A DNA stretch of 64,000 nt from Nitrosopumilus adriaticus (GCF_000956175.1 NZ_CP011070.1:930001-994000); one strand, 5' to 3'. Shown: positions 42,436 through 51,884, counted from the stretch's first letter. Made by a program: numbers and translations. Notes: generated by a model from the sequence alone, not told the origin.

Positions 42436-44361
42436 TTGTCAAATTTTGAATTTATTCCAAATGAAAAACAAATCCATGAATCTAATATTTTTCAATTTAT
42501 GAAAAAGCATGGGATATCCACATTAGAGGAATTATCTCAAAAGGCAAAAGAAGATTTGGAATGGTTTTGGGAGTCTGTTGATAAAGATATCGGGATAGTT
42601 TGGGATGCGCCATACACAAAAACATTAGATGTTTCAAAAGGTATCGCATGGTCAAAATGGTTTGTAAATGGTAAGACAAACATTTACAAATCTTCGGTGG
42701 AAAAATATGCAAAAATTTATCCGAAAAAAATTGCATACCATTTTGTATCAGAAGATGGTTCGACATCTGAAATTTCCTACTCTGAATTAAATTCAAAAGT
42801 GTCAAAACTTGCAAATGCTCTAAAATCATTGGGTGTAAAAAAAGGAGATGTGATTGCAATCTATCTTCCAATGATTGAAGAAGCAATCTTGGCAATTCTT
42901 GCTGCTTCTAAGATTGGGGCAATTCAAACTACAATTTTTTCAGGATACAGTTCACAGTCATTGCATGTAAGATTGCAAGACTGTAAGGCAAAAATTCTAT
43001 TTATTTCAGATGGGTTTTATCGAAAAGGAAAACCTATTTCGCAAAAAGAGATTATGGAAACTGCGATAAAAAACACCAATGTTGAAAAAACAATTCTTGT
43101 CTCATACAAAGGAGTTGATTCGCATACAGAATCTGAAAATATTATCTCATTTGAAAATATTATGTCTTCTCATGATGATTTCTGTGCTACTGAAATTATG
43201 GATTCTGAAGATCCTTTATTCATTCTATATACTTCGGGAACTACGGGGAACCCTAAAGGGGTAATTCACAGTCATGGTGGGTTTTCTGTTTTTGCAGGGC
43301 ATCAATCTGCATATCTCATAGATACGCATGAAAATGACGTATTATTTTGGCCTGCAGATATTGGCTGGATTACAGGTCAAGTGTGGAATGTCTATGGGCT
43401 TTTAATCATGGGGGCTAGTGCAGTAATTTACGATGGAGCACTAGATTACCCAACACCAGATAGAGTCTGGAAAATGTTATCTGACTATGATGCAACAATC
43501 TTTGGCATATCCCCTACAGCCGTACGATTATTTAAAAAAAATAATGTAGAGCCTAGAAAATTATTTTCATTAGATAAAATAAAAAACATCCCTACAACTG
43601 GTGAGCCACTCGATGAAGATTCCTGGTGGTGGTTGTTTGATAAAGTGGGTAACAAAAAAATCCCAATAATGAATTTATCTGGCGGAACTGAAATTGGCGG
43701 TGCAATGTTATCTGTTTTTCCTGGAATGAAATTAAAACCCTCTAGTGTGGGGATTCCTGTTCCAGGAATGAATTTAGATGTATTTGATGAAGATGGTAAT
43801 TCTGTAAGAAATGAAAATGGGTATTTGGTCATAAAATTCCCATGGCCTGCAATGACTCGAGGATTACTAAATGATGATGCACGATATATTGAGACTTACT
43901 GGTCACGATTTGAAAATATTTGGTTTCATGGTGATTATGTCTTCGTTGATGATGATAATTTATGGTACATGCGTGGAAGAACTGATGATGTGATCAATAT
44001 ATCGGGACATAGAATGAGTACTGCAGAAATTGAACATACTGTAATTTCTCATGAAAAAATTTCCGATGCAGCATCTGTTGCAATTCCTGATGAAATAACT
44101 GGTGAGGCTATTGTGATCTTTTTTGTTGCAGATAATAAATCCGAGACTGATCTTGAGACAGAAATATCAAAATACATATCTGAAAAGATTGGCAAAGTTG
44201 CAAAACCTAAATTTGTTTTTCAAATGTCAGATTTACCTAAAACTAGAACCGGAAAAATAATGCGTCGTGTATTAAAATCAAAATTATTGGGGATGGATAT
44301 GGGGGATTTATCGTCTCTGGAAAATCCCCAGGTATTAGACGAAATAACAAAATTAGGTTGA
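42436..44361 (+). CDS. AMP-forming acyl-CoA synthetase (acetyl/propionyl-CoA synthetase-like)
   Basis: A 641-aa acyl-adenylating enzyme. An ACS-type N-terminal domain (FWESVDKDIGIVWDAPYTKT, then WFVNGKTNIYKSSV), the AMP motif YTSGTTGNPKGVIHSHGG, the YETYWSRF / WYMRGRTDDVINISGHRMST region and the catalytic Lys in KTRTGKIMRRVLK are all intact. Acetate, propionate, acetoacetate or hydroxy-acid substrates are possible; sequence alone does not decide. The start is TTG 42436, since no ATG fits. Confidence 0.92.
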   Translation: MSNFEFIPNEKQIHESNIFQFMKKHGISTLEELSQKAKEDLEWFWESVDKDIGIVWDAPYTKTLDVSKGIAWSKWFVNGKTNIYKSSVEKYAKIYPKKIAYHFVSEDGSTSEISYSELNSKVSKLANALKSLGVKKGDVIAIYLPMIEEAILAILAASKIGAIQTTIFSGYSSQSLHVRLQDCKAKILFISDGFYRKGKPISQKEIMETAIKNTNVEKTILVSYKGVDSHTESENIISFENIMSSHDDFCATEIMDSEDPLFILYTSGTTGNPKGVIHSHGGFSVFAGHQSAYLIDTHENDVLFWPADIGWITGQVWNVYGLLIMGASAVIYDGALDYPTPDRVWKMLSDYDATIFGISPTAVRLFKKNNVEPRKLFSLDKIKNIPTTGEPLDEDSWWWLFDKVGNKKIPIMNLSGGTEIGGAMLSVFPGMKLKPSSVGIPVPGMNLDVFDEDGNSVRNENGYLVIKFPWPAMTRGLLNDDARYIETYWSRFENIWFHGDYVFVDDDNLWYMRGRTDDVINISGHRMSTAEIEHTVISHEKISDAASVAIPDEITGEAIVIFFVADNKSETDLETEISKYISEKIGKVAKPKFVFQMSDLPKTRTGKIMRRVLKSKLLGMDMGDLSSLENPQVLDEITKLG

Positions 44362-44431
44362 TAAAATCTCACTCGTTGATATTTTCTATTTCACGCGCCG
44401 TATCTAAATCTGATTCAGACTAGACAAATTA

Positions 44432-45790
44432 TTGAAATTTGTAGTTGATCAACAAGTAGAAGACATTGAGATGCCTGAGAATCTCAAATTAAACACGTTT
44501 TTGCAAGAATTTCATTCGGATTGTCCTCACCCTGAGTGCAGTTTTGGATTTTATGGTTTTGCATTTGGACAGTCACCTTTTCCAGTACCTAAATTAATTC
44601 AAGAAGCACTGGTGAAAAATTCCGACAAGGGGGCTTATGCCCCAATTTCTGGCATTCCAGAACTGCGTAATGCCATTTCAAAATACAACAAGTATTACTT
44701 TGGAATGGATGTATCCCCAGAAAGAATCCATGTTGGACCCGGTACCAAAGAATTGATCTTTAACCTGCTGGAGATTTTACATGGAACAGTAATTTTGCCA
44801 ACACCTGCTTGGTTAGGCTATCTACCTCAAATCAGATTTTTGAAGAAAAATTATCATATGCTCCCAACTGGTTCAAACAAAAAAATATCTCCAAATAATT
44901 TGAGAAGACTTGCGTTAAGATTACACGATAGACAAAAGATATTGATTCTTAATAATCCAAACAATCCTACAGGTCTACTTTATGACAAATTAGAATTAGA
45001 GGAAATATCTGATGTGTGCAGGGAGCAAAACATCACAGTAATTTCAGATGAAATCTATGCACAGACAACATATGATTTTTCTAAATTTGTCAGTATGGGA
45101 AAAATTTACCCTGAAGGAACATTTGTAACAAATGGTTTATCTAAATCACACGCTGCTGGAGGTTATCGTTTAGGATATGTAGTATTTCCACAACATGCAA
45201 TAGATCTTAAAACACAATTCAAAAAGATTCTTGCAACAGAATACACTGCAGTTTCAACCCCAATTCAGCATGCTGCAGTAGCAGGATTTGAAATAAGTAA
45301 AGAAATGGATGAATATTTTCAAATTACTCGAAACATCCATCAGATTATGGGCGAATATACGTACCAGGCTTTATCCTCAATTGAAGGAGTTAAAGCCACA
45401 AAACCTGATGCAACATTTTATCTTTTGGCTGATTTTAACTATTATGCAACAGATTTACAAAAAGCTAAAATTTTCACATCTCAAAAATTATCTGAATCAT
45501 TAATCATCCACCCATATCACACTGCAATTGTGGGTGGCGATAGTTTGGTTTTAGAAAGAACTGACTTCAGTGCAAGAATTGCATATGTAGATTATGATGG
45601 TTCCAAAGTTTATCAGAATTATCTTGATAACACACCACAAACCGCATCTGAAAAAGAAGAATTTGTAAAAAATAATGCCCCTAAAGTTGTTGCAGGAATT
45701 GACATGATCATTCAATTTTTTGAAAACATTAAAAATACATCTTTTATTGATTCACAAAATAAAAAAAATTCTCTGATTAATACTAGCTAA
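44432..45790 (+). CDS. PLP-dependent aminotransferase, class I/II
   Basis: A 452-aa fold-type I aminotransferase. LILNNPNNPTGLLYDKLELE (Asn/Pro ring motif), ISDEIYAQTTYDFSKF and the Schiff-base Lys in FVTNGLSKSHAAGGYRLGYV are intact. The N-terminus is aspartate/alanine-aminotransferase-like, with a longer C-terminal tail. The start is TTG 44432. The substrate is unknown. The stop overlaps that of the convergent gene at 45787 by 4 bp. Confidence 0.9.
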   Translation: MKFVVDQQVEDIEMPENLKLNTFLQEFHSDCPHPECSFGFYGFAFGQSPFPVPKLIQEALVKNSDKGAYAPISGIPELRNAISKYNKYYFGMDVSPERIHVGPGTKELIFNLLEILHGTVILPTPAWLGYLPQIRFLKKNYHMLPTGSNKKISPNNLRRLALRLHDRQKILILNNPNNPTGLLYDKLELEEISDVCREQNITVISDEIYAQTTYDFSKFVSMGKIYPEGTFVTNGLSKSHAAGGYRLGYVVFPQHAIDLKTQFKKILATEYTAVSTPIQHAAVAGFEISKEMDEYFQITRNIHQIMGEYTYQALSSIEGVKATKPDATFYLLADFNYYATDLQKAKIFTSQKLSESLIIHPYHTAIVGGDSLVLERTDFSARIAYVDYDGSKVYQNYLDNTPQTASEKEEFVKNNAPKVVAGIDMIIQFFENIKNTSFIDSQNKKNSLINTS

Positions 45791-46926
45791 TTTAGTTTTG
45801 ATTTTAATTTATCATACTCTTCCAAAGTGATTTCACCTTTTGCCAATCTTATTTGCAAAATCTCTTTTGGATTACTTCCAATAATTGGCTGAATCAATTT
45901 CTTTCTGATTGTATCTTTGTTAATGGAAATTTGTTTTGTATTGGTATCTACTTTTTTCTTTATTCCAATCACTGCACCAAATAGTATTCCTATGCCTGCA
46001 ATTGCAAGGGAAATCTCTGCAATCTCTGAATTATCTCCTACGGGTTTAATCTCTTGAACAATAGAGGATGCTTCTGCTTCGGGGATGATTTCCTGATCAA
46101 TTAATCCCTGTACTGCAGAATTGATATTTTTTTCACGGTTTACGGCCTCTTCTATAGTCAATCCTGGGTAGTTTCGGTCAAACCATGACTTGTATGCAAC
46201 TTCGTTATAGTATCTATCAATATAGTATTGAGGATCTTTGTTTGTGTCAACAAAATCCGCAGTTTTTGAGGAAATTACCTTTTCTTTTACAACCTCTTCA
46301 TTGATTGAATTTTGTGGCGTATTGTTGTCATAGTTTACGGCCTCTTCTATAGTCAATCCTGGGTAGTTTCGGTCAAACCATGACTTGTATGCAACTTCGT
46401 TATAGTATCTATCAATATAGTATTGAGGATCTTTGTTTGTGTCAACAAAATCGGCTGGTGTGGTTATTGAAATATCTTCTATTTGTTGAACATTGTTAAT
46501 TTCTTTATTGACTTGTTTTTGATTTTCATCTTCAATGACTTGTGATTTGATAGGAATTCCATTTAATGAAACACCAAAACTAGTTGTTATGCCTTTGGTC
46601 ATATTAAGAATGAATCCAGTTGCATTGTACATTCCATGTTCAGAAAAATTATCATTGATTTTAATTATTTTTTCAAATGATTCGTCATGATTGATTATTG
46701 CCTGTGTTAATTGTACGAATTCATTATTTTGATCACGAATAACAATTGTTACTAGGCCTACTGAATCTTTTTCAACATTTCCTGAAAATTTAATTTGATC
46801 TCCTGTGTAAAATGAATTTGAATTTACTTGAAGATTTACAACTTCCCCAAATACAGGAGTTGTATTGATGATGATTAATAATGAGAATATCCCAACTGTA
46901 AAATGAGATAGTTTTTTTCCAATCAT
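45787..46926 (-). CDS. Surface protein with duplicated 40-residue repeat and SHOCT-like tail
   Basis: A 379-aa exported protein: signal peptide (residues 1-27, FSLLIIINTTPVFGEV), a beta-sandwich domain (FYTGDQIKFSGNVEKDSVGL), then two identical segments starting ADFVDTNKDPQYYIDRYYNE and continuing AYKSWFDRNYPGLTIEEAV, 65 residues apart. A transmembrane helix (ISLAIAGIGILFGAVIGIKK) follows, and a cytoplasmic tail ends as KGEITLEEYDKLKSKL, a SHOCT-like motif. The repeat is exactly duplicated in DNA (120 bp). It is probably a surface-binding or anchoring protein. Confidence 0.8.
   Translation of the reverse strand: MIGKKLSHFTVGIFSLLIIINTTPVFGEVVNLQVNSNSFYTGDQIKFSGNVEKDSVGLVTIVIRDQNNEFVQLTQAIINHDESFEKIIKINDNFSEHGMYNATGFILNMTKGITTSFGVSLNGIPIKSQVIEDENQKQVNKEINNVQQIEDISITTPADFVDTNKDPQYYIDRYYNEVAYKSWFDRNYPGLTIEEAVNYDNNTPQNSINEEVVKEKVISSKTADFVDTNKDPQYYIDRYYNEVAYKSWFDRNYPGLTIEEAVNREKNINSAVQGLIDQEIIPEAEASSIVQEIKPVGDNSEIAEISLAIAGIGILFGAVIGIKKKVDTNTKQISINKDTIRKKLIQPIIGSNPKEILQIRLAKGEITLEEYDKLKSKLN
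46138..46257. repeat. Direct repeat copy A (120 bp)
   Basis: A 120-bp segment identical to 46333-46452, at a 195-bp period, both in frame inside the surface-protein gene. Differences begin abruptly at 46258 (c versus g). Perfect identity points to a recent duplication or gene conversion. Confidence 0.9.
46333..46452. repeat. Direct repeat copy B (120 bp)
   Basis: Second copy of the 120-bp repeat within the same gene. The 75 bp between the copies encodes a linker with VKEKVISSK. Each copy encodes 40 residues with the DPQYYIDRYYNE and KSWFDRNYPG motifs. Confidence 0.9.
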
Positions 46927-47015
46927 AGAAAAAATAAGTTATTTTTTGATTTAAAATGAGCGTATCATTCATTCAGATTTTTTCTAAGTAATAGTTAAAT
47001 GCACAAAATTATTTT

Positions 47016-47393
47016 TTATTCCCATCTGTTGTCAATTGTTAAATGATTCTTTCTTGTTTCTGCCTCTAATTGACTTATTTTTGTTCTGATTTTATTTGAT
47101 AAGATCTCTAGCACTTCATCAATTCCAGCAGCACTAAATTTGGTAGGTTTGCCAAATGTTGAAAAAACTACTCCCTTTCTTTGCAATGATGACAATAATC
47201 TGTAAGTTTCTGTTCTTGGAATATCCATCGCCTTGGATATTTCTGAGGCTGTCTCAATGCTGTTTTTGCTTAAAAACAAGTAAATCTTTGTTTCATCTGA
47301 AGAAAAATAGTAGTCAATTATCATGAGATTTAGTTTGCTAATTGTTTTTTCAACGCTTTCTGCAAACGTTTTCTCCTGATTATCCCCATCCAT
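47016..47393 (-). CDS. TrmB-family regulator (short form)
   Basis: A 125-aa TrmB-type winged-helix protein: IYLFLSKNSIETASEISKAM, then DIPRTETYRLLSSLQRKGVV with the recognition helix. It lacks the C-terminal sugar-binding domain of long TrmB proteins. It closely resembles the N-terminus of the 283-aa TrmB gene at 48513 (PRTETY-LLS-LQ-KG-V). It may regulate nearby genes or itself. Confidence 0.85.
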   Translation of the reverse strand: MDGDNQEKTFAESVEKTISKLNLMIIDYYFSSDETKIYLFLSKNSIETASEISKAMDIPRTETYRLLSSLQRKGVVFSTFGKPTKFSAAGIDEVLEILSNKIRTKISQLEAETRKNHLTIDNRWE

Positions 47394-47469
47394 TAAGAAA
47401 GTATGAATTTAATTTTTACATTAACAGAAGTATGTTATTTGGTATTACATAGTATATTTTGAGCCTATC

Positions 47470-48162
47470 TTACAAGCCTAGAAATCGACCTAAGATGATA
47501 TCACCATAAAATATTTGAATCAGAAAGCCGCCTGTAATTAGTAAAAGGTAGGGGATTCCAGGAGTGATCCAAGTATCAGATTTTGTACAAAAGTCTTGAT
47601 TTTCGGCATGATGTAATTTCAAATTTAGTTTCTTTTTCCCCTTCTTTGTCTTTTCAATGGAAAATCCAAATTTTGGATTTTTAGCCCTATATCCCATCAA
47701 TACTGCAATTATTTTCCTTCCTGTAGTTTCATCAAAACCTTCAAAAATATTTTCACCTTTAATCTGAGCTATCGTGTTTCTTAAAACATTGATGATGAAT
47801 GGAATTACAAATAGTAACACAGCATTAGATAGTGTTGTAAATGGCGTAATGGGATTTTCACTTAATGTGGCCATTGGTGCAATTACTGCTAATGCGATTA
47901 GTGCAAATGCATCTGCTCCGCCAAAGAATCCTATTCTCCACATTATTATTACTATAGGTGCAATGATCAACGCAAATCCTAATGTGAGTAAATCAGACAT
48001 TAAATCAGGGCTTAAGAAAATGAGTAAAAATCCAATCACTCCAAATACAATCCAAAAATAATCATGAATCTCTCTTTTCCATACATCGATTACTGATGCG
48101 ACACCAAGCATAACTAAGGCAAGCCCAATACTGATAATGTGATAATCTGAGAATAACTCCAT
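47470..48162 (-). CDS. A24 prepilin/archaellin peptidase
   Basis: A 230-aa integral membrane aspartic protease, six or so helices, that cleaves class III signal peptides of type IV pilins or archaellins (PibD/FlaK type). The two catalytic aspartates lie in ASVIDVWKREIHDYFW and the GGAD motif (FFGGADAFALIALA). A soluble insert of about 50 residues precedes the last helix. There are no pilin genes next to it in this window. Confidence 0.92.
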   Translation of the reverse strand: MELFSDYHIISIGLALVMLGVASVIDVWKREIHDYFWIVFGVIGFLLIFLSPDLMSDLLTLGFALIIAPIVIIMWRIGFFGGADAFALIALAVIAPMATLSENPITPFTTLSNAVLLFVIPFIINVLRNTIAQIKGENIFEGFDETTGRKIIAVLMGYRAKNPKFGFSIEKTKKGKKKLNLKLHHAENQDFCTKSDTWITPGIPYLLLITGGFLIQIFYGDIILGRFLGL

Positions 48163-48241
48163 CTATTAATTTCTGATTTATTGAACTATATTTGAAATGA
48201 AATGAAAAAGTCTTTTCTTTTAGTCATATTTTTTCATGATT

Positions 48242-48268
48242 ATTTAGAGTTCGTCTAAATAATTGAGA
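48242..48268. promoter_or_regulatory. Operator-like inverted repeats in a divergent promoter
   Basis: Contains atttagagttcgtctaaat, an inverted repeat with 7-bp arms, and overlapping tctaaataattgaga. A related site, ctaaataatttag, lies at 48450-48462. Both sit in the 350-bp gap 48163-48512 between the prepilin peptidase and the TrmB gene. The rest of that gap is AT-rich with no gene. Confidence 0.4.
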
Positions 48269-48449
48269 TTATTTCTCTAGGTGTATTTTAGAATGTAAGA
48301 AGTCAATCTGAAGCAAATTTTAGGGCATATGGATCTTACAAAAATCACTATTTTGACTGAAAAAAATCAAAATTTAGAAATACTTTAAAAATACACGCCT
48401 AATTTAACATCTTTTTATCTAAAAAAGGGATAAAAACGATCAAGTCGAT

Positions 48450-48462
48450 CTAAATAATTTAG
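48450..48462. promoter_or_regulatory. Operator-like palindrome near the TrmB gene
   Basis: The palindrome CTAAATAATTTAG (13 bp, odd centre) lies about 50 bp before the TrmB start, just upstream of a TATA-like region (acaatatagtttag, 48470-48483). It shares TCTAAATAATT with the site at 48254-48264, so both may be bound by the same regulator, possibly TrmB itself. Confidence 0.4.
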
Positions 48463-48512
48463 CTTTACTACAATATAGTTTAGTGATTTCTTAAGGATGA
48501 TCCTGAAAAAAG

Positions 48513-49364
48513 ATGGCAAAAGACACAACTCAAGAATCAGTATTTGACTCATCGCCTGATTCTAAAATGTATGAGTACAAACTTTCTGTAGAAAAAGTTC
48601 AAACAAAATTATCTGAATACGGTTTAACATCTAATCAAAGCAAGGTTTTCATTTATCTAGGAAAATATGGCTCAAAGACTGCTCCTGAAGTTTGTAAATC
48701 TTTGAAATTGCCAAGAACAGAAACATATCATTTGCTATCTGCATTACAAAATAAAGGAATTGTCTCTGCTACATTTCAGCATCCAATCCAGTTTACTGCA
48801 TTGCCTTTAGAGAAGGCTATTTGGACATTAGTGAATTCTGAAAAAGAACGAGTGAAATCTCTTGAAAGAATGGAGCAAGGATTGTCAAAATTATGGGATA
48901 ACATTCCAACTTTTGATTCTATACATGCTGATGTGGAAGAAAAATTCCAGATGTTGCAAGGCTCCAATCAGATTCAATCAAAAATAACTGAAATGACTGA
49001 TAGCCATAATGATGAATTCCTAATTCTAGGATCTGAAAAAGATTATCTTAAACTATATCATGGGGATTTTCTTGAGTCGTTTGTAAAATCAAAACAAAAA
49101 TTTAGATTATTGAGCGGATGTTCTGACAAAACAGCATACATCTTTGATGATTTAGAAAGAAAGAATATTAAAAAATTACACAATGATATAGAAAACCACT
49201 TGTGTTTTATTTTAAAAGATGATGGCGAGATGTTGTTCTTTACTAAAAATGCCATGTCTCCTGATGAGCCATTTGCCATGTGGACAAATTCAAATTCAAT
49301 GGTATATGCAATGAAATTATTATTTGAATCGTTGTGGACTAATTCAAAGAATATTCATTTGTAA
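48513..49364 (+). CDS. TrmB-family transcription regulator (long form)
   Basis: A 283-aa regulator: winged helix at about 30-95 (LTSNQSKVFIYLGKYGSKTA, PRTETYHLLSALQNKGIV), a helical linker, then a C-terminal effector domain (about 130-283, DEFLILGSEKDYLKLYHGDF, LRLLSGCSDKTA). The effector half has a PLD-like/TrmB-type ligand fold, but the ligand cannot be told. The upstream 350 bp has palindromes that may be its operators. Confidence 0.88.
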   Translation: MAKDTTQESVFDSSPDSKMYEYKLSVEKVQTKLSEYGLTSNQSKVFIYLGKYGSKTAPEVCKSLKLPRTETYHLLSALQNKGIVSATFQHPIQFTALPLEKAIWTLVNSEKERVKSLERMEQGLSKLWDNIPTFDSIHADVEEKFQMLQGSNQIQSKITEMTDSHNDEFLILGSEKDYLKLYHGDFLESFVKSKQKFRLLSGCSDKTAYIFDDLERKNIKKLHNDIENHLCFILKDDGEMLFFTKNAMSPDEPFAMWTNSNSMVYAMKLLFESLWTNSKNIHL

Positions 49365-49440
49365 CCCTCGAAAAATATTTGTTAGATTCAAACTAGTACT
49401 CGTCTTTATATAGAAAATTTACTTCTTTTTCATTATAGAT

Positions 49441-50178
49441 ATGGAATCTACTTACTCAAAAGTAAAGACTGGAATTCCAGGATTAGATACTATAATTTCA
49501 GGAGGAATGAAAGCAGGACGTTCTGTTACTGTTACAGGCCCTCCAGGAAGTGGAAAGACTACCTTTGGGTTGCAATACCTCTACTCGGGTGCAAGAGATT
49601 TTGATGAGTCGGGAGTTTATGTTACATTATCTCAAAACATCCCAGAGATCAAAAATGACTGCATATCCTTTGGATGGGATTTTGACAATTTGATAACTGA
49701 GGATAAAATTTTGATGGTTGATGCAAGACCATTTAAAATTAAAGATGAATTGATTGGAAAAGATGATTCACTTTACAGGGGAGAGCAATTGCCTTTTGAG
49801 CATTTAACTAAATTAATTCTCAGTAGCATTAAAAGAATTGATGCTAAAAGAGTGGTAATTGACTCTGTAACAATTTTGTCCTTGCAATATTCAGATAAAT
49901 TTAGTATGAGACAAGGATTGCAAGCAATGGTTCAAGCATTAGAAAACTTTGGCGTCACCAGTTTAATTCTATCTGAAAATTCTGAACATAATGAGATTCC
50001 ATTAGAATGGTTTGTGACTTCTGGCATCATTCAACTTCGACATAGCAGATCAGGAGATACAATGGAGAGGACAATTCAGGTTACAAAAATGCGAGGAGTA
50101 AAGCATAGTGAGCAAATACATCCTGTCGAATTTAATTCGGATGGAATGCATTTACTCCATCCTAGACTTTTACCTTAA
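49441..50178 (+). CDS. KaiC-like RecA-superfamily ATPase
   Basis: A 245-aa single-domain ATPase of the KaiC/RadA/GvpD group. Walker A GPPGSGKTTF (33-42), Walker B KRVVIDSVTILSLQYSDKFS, and a C-terminal beta part (MERTIQVTKMRGVKHSEQIH), as in KaiC domains. There is no second KaiC domain and no DNA-binding finger. It follows a TrmB gene by about 75 bp. Signalling or regulation is the usual inference for archaeal stand-alone KaiC proteins. Confidence 0.88.
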   Translation: MESTYSKVKTGIPGLDTIISGGMKAGRSVTVTGPPGSGKTTFGLQYLYSGARDFDESGVYVTLSQNIPEIKNDCISFGWDFDNLITEDKILMVDARPFKIKDELIGKDDSLYRGEQLPFEHLTKLILSSIKRIDAKRVVIDSVTILSLQYSDKFSMRQGLQAMVQALENFGVTSLILSENSEHNEIPLEWFVTSGIIQLRHSRSGDTMERTIQVTKMRGVKHSEQIHPVEFNSDGMHLLHPRLLP

Positions 50179-51402
50179 TGATTTCTTTTTTCTAAGCTGA
50201 GCTGCAACTAATGGCAAAAATGCTCCAACATCTGAAACAATTCCTAAAGCTTGCCATGTTCCTCTGTCCATAAGTTTTGTAACTGTTGGTTGATTGATAT
50301 CCACTACAATAACTTTGACATTTGCTGGAAGCATATTGCCTGTTGCGATAGAGTGAAGCATTGTTGAAATCATTATCACCATGCTTGCATCTTTTACAAT
50401 TTTTTTGTATTCTCTTTGCGCTTGAGCCACATCTGTAATGACGTCAGGTAAAGGCCCATCATCACGAATTGATCCTGCTAAAACAAATGGAATTTTATTT
50501 TTTATACACTCGTACATTATTCCTTTCTTGAGTTTTTTGGATTTGACCATATTTGCAATAGAACCCGCTTTGAAAACTGCATTGATTGTATCCATGTGGT
50601 TTCTATGACCATGATATGCTAGTGTTGCATTATGAACATTCATGCCCAATGATGTTCCTAATGTGGCATACTCGATATCATGAACTGCAAGTGCGTTTCC
50701 AGCTAAAACGCCATCAATATACCCTGCTCTAATCAATTCTGAAACTGCATCATCTGCACCAGTATGTACAATTGCAGGCCCACCAACGATGACAATCTTA
50801 CCCCCGTTCTTTTTGGTATTGTATATGTCATCTGCAACCTGTTTTGCAATATGCTGTGTTGGACGTTCACTGGAGCTTGAACTTCCCATAAATTCAAAAA
50901 CATTAACTCCTTCTCTTGGTCGCTCAGGAGGTGTGATTTTAATTCCTTTTTCACCAACAATGATCTGGTCTCCCTTTTTAACATCTCTTACAGGTACACA
51001 AAACGCCCTGTTTTGTTTTACAACGATGCACTTGTCCATCATCATATTTTCTACCTGAATCCACTTGTTTTTATAGAAAACTTGAGTGTGATTGTTTGTA
51101 GTACTGTAAAAATTATCTGGCATGACATAGTTTTTTGGTGATTTTTTTAGTGTGATTTCTTGTTGTATTTTTGAAACTGCACCCTCTCTATACACAGTTT
51201 CCAAAATTTCATCTAGGTGCTTCTGATTTTTTCCTTTAACAAGTAATCTTGCAAAAGATTGATCTTTTTTTCTTTTACCAATATTGATTTCCTCTACTTG
51301 GAATTCTCCATGAAGATCCATAATTTTATCAAAGATCTTAGTTAGAATGGACGAATCAATCAAATGACCGCTAACTTGGATTTCTTGAGAAAATTTACTC
51401 AT
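50170..51402 (-). CDS. Archaeal ornithine cyclodeaminase-type protein (LOR/SDH domain, TIGR00300)
   Basis: A 410-aa NAD-dependent enzyme of the archaeal ornithine cyclodeaminase type (distinct from the mu-crystallin family). An N-terminal LOR/SDH-like domain (FSQEIQVSGHLIDSSILTKI, YVMPDNFYSTTNNHTQVFYK) is followed by a Rossmann-like half with NGGKIVIVGGPAIVHTGADD and MLHSIATGNMLPANVKVIVV. Family members convert ornithine to proline. Its stop overlaps that of the convergent KaiC-like gene by 9 bp. Confidence 0.87.
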   Translation of the reverse strand: MSKFSQEIQVSGHLIDSSILTKIFDKIMDLHGEFQVEEINIGKRKKDQSFARLLVKGKNQKHLDEILETVYREGAVSKIQQEITLKKSPKNYVMPDNFYSTTNNHTQVFYKNKWIQVENMMMDKCIVVKQNRAFCVPVRDVKKGDQIIVGEKGIKITPPERPREGVNVFEFMGSSSSSERPTQHIAKQVADDIYNTKKNGGKIVIVGGPAIVHTGADDAVSELIRAGYIDGVLAGNALAVHDIEYATLGTSLGMNVHNATLAYHGHRNHMDTINAVFKAGSIANMVKSKKLKKGIMYECIKNKIPFVLAGSIRDDGPLPDVITDVAQAQREYKKIVKDASMVIMISTMLHSIATGNMLPANVKVIVVDINQPTVTKLMDRGTWQALGIVSDVGAFLPLVAAQLRKKKSLR

Positions 51403-51459
51403 TTTATTTCACTCCACATTATGATAACTAAAGGTTACGTTTTTTCTTAAGGCTGATGA

Positions 51460-51807
51460 CTAAACGGGAAGAATTACTTTGCCCTCAAATTTAGATATGT
51501 TATCCTCTTTGAATGCTTTTTCTAATTTTTCTTTTTGTTGCTGCGTAACTCCTTGCACGATGGTTTTGGAAGCACCTGTTTTGTCTACCAAGGCTAGTAT
51601 GTATCCGCTATTATCAGTCAATACAAATCCTGCTGATTCATCTACAAACGCATACAAATTTTCTTCCCCTACAGGTTGCCACACATTGGATTTTGTATCT
51701 GATAAAGCCAATGCAGGCATTGCACGTCCATCTGTCAATTTATTGAGATACTCTCTTGCTTCAGCCACTCGTTTTTGTCCTAATTTTAGGGCCTGAAAAT
51801 ATTGCAT
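51460..51807 (-). CDS. Hypothetical protein
   Basis: A 115-aa soluble alpha/beta protein (SAGFVLTDNSGYILALVDKT, TQQQKEKLEKAFKEDNISKF). The pattern VDESAGFVLTDNSGYILALV could be a small roadblock or PAS-like sheet; I cannot name a family. It is divergent from the gene at 51885 with a shared palindrome in between. Confidence 0.65.
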   Translation of the reverse strand: MQYFQALKLGQKRVAEAREYLNKLTDGRAMPALALSDTKSNVWQPVGEENLYAFVDESAGFVLTDNSGYILALVDKTGASKTIVQGVTQQQKEKLEKAFKEDNISKFEGKVILPV

Positions 51808-51848
51808 GTTCTCAAATTATTGATTTGTTATAAAAACAATGTCTCTTC

Positions 51849-51876
51849 AAAAGATAGTTATAGAATCCTATCTTTT
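51849..51876. promoter_or_regulatory. Palindrome between divergent genes
   Basis: A perfect 9-bp inverted repeat, aaaagatag and ctatctttt, with a 10-bp centre, in the 77-bp gap between divergent genes (starts at 51807 and 51885). Its centre (ttatagaatc) could double as the core promoter, so a repressor bound here could control both genes. Confidence 0.4.
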
Positions 51877-51884
51877 CTGACAGT

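Noticed and set aside
46138-46452. CRISPR-like or insertion-sequence repeats
   Set aside because: Only two copies, 120 bp long, in frame and coding, with no spacers, cas genes or transposase. It is an internal protein repeat.
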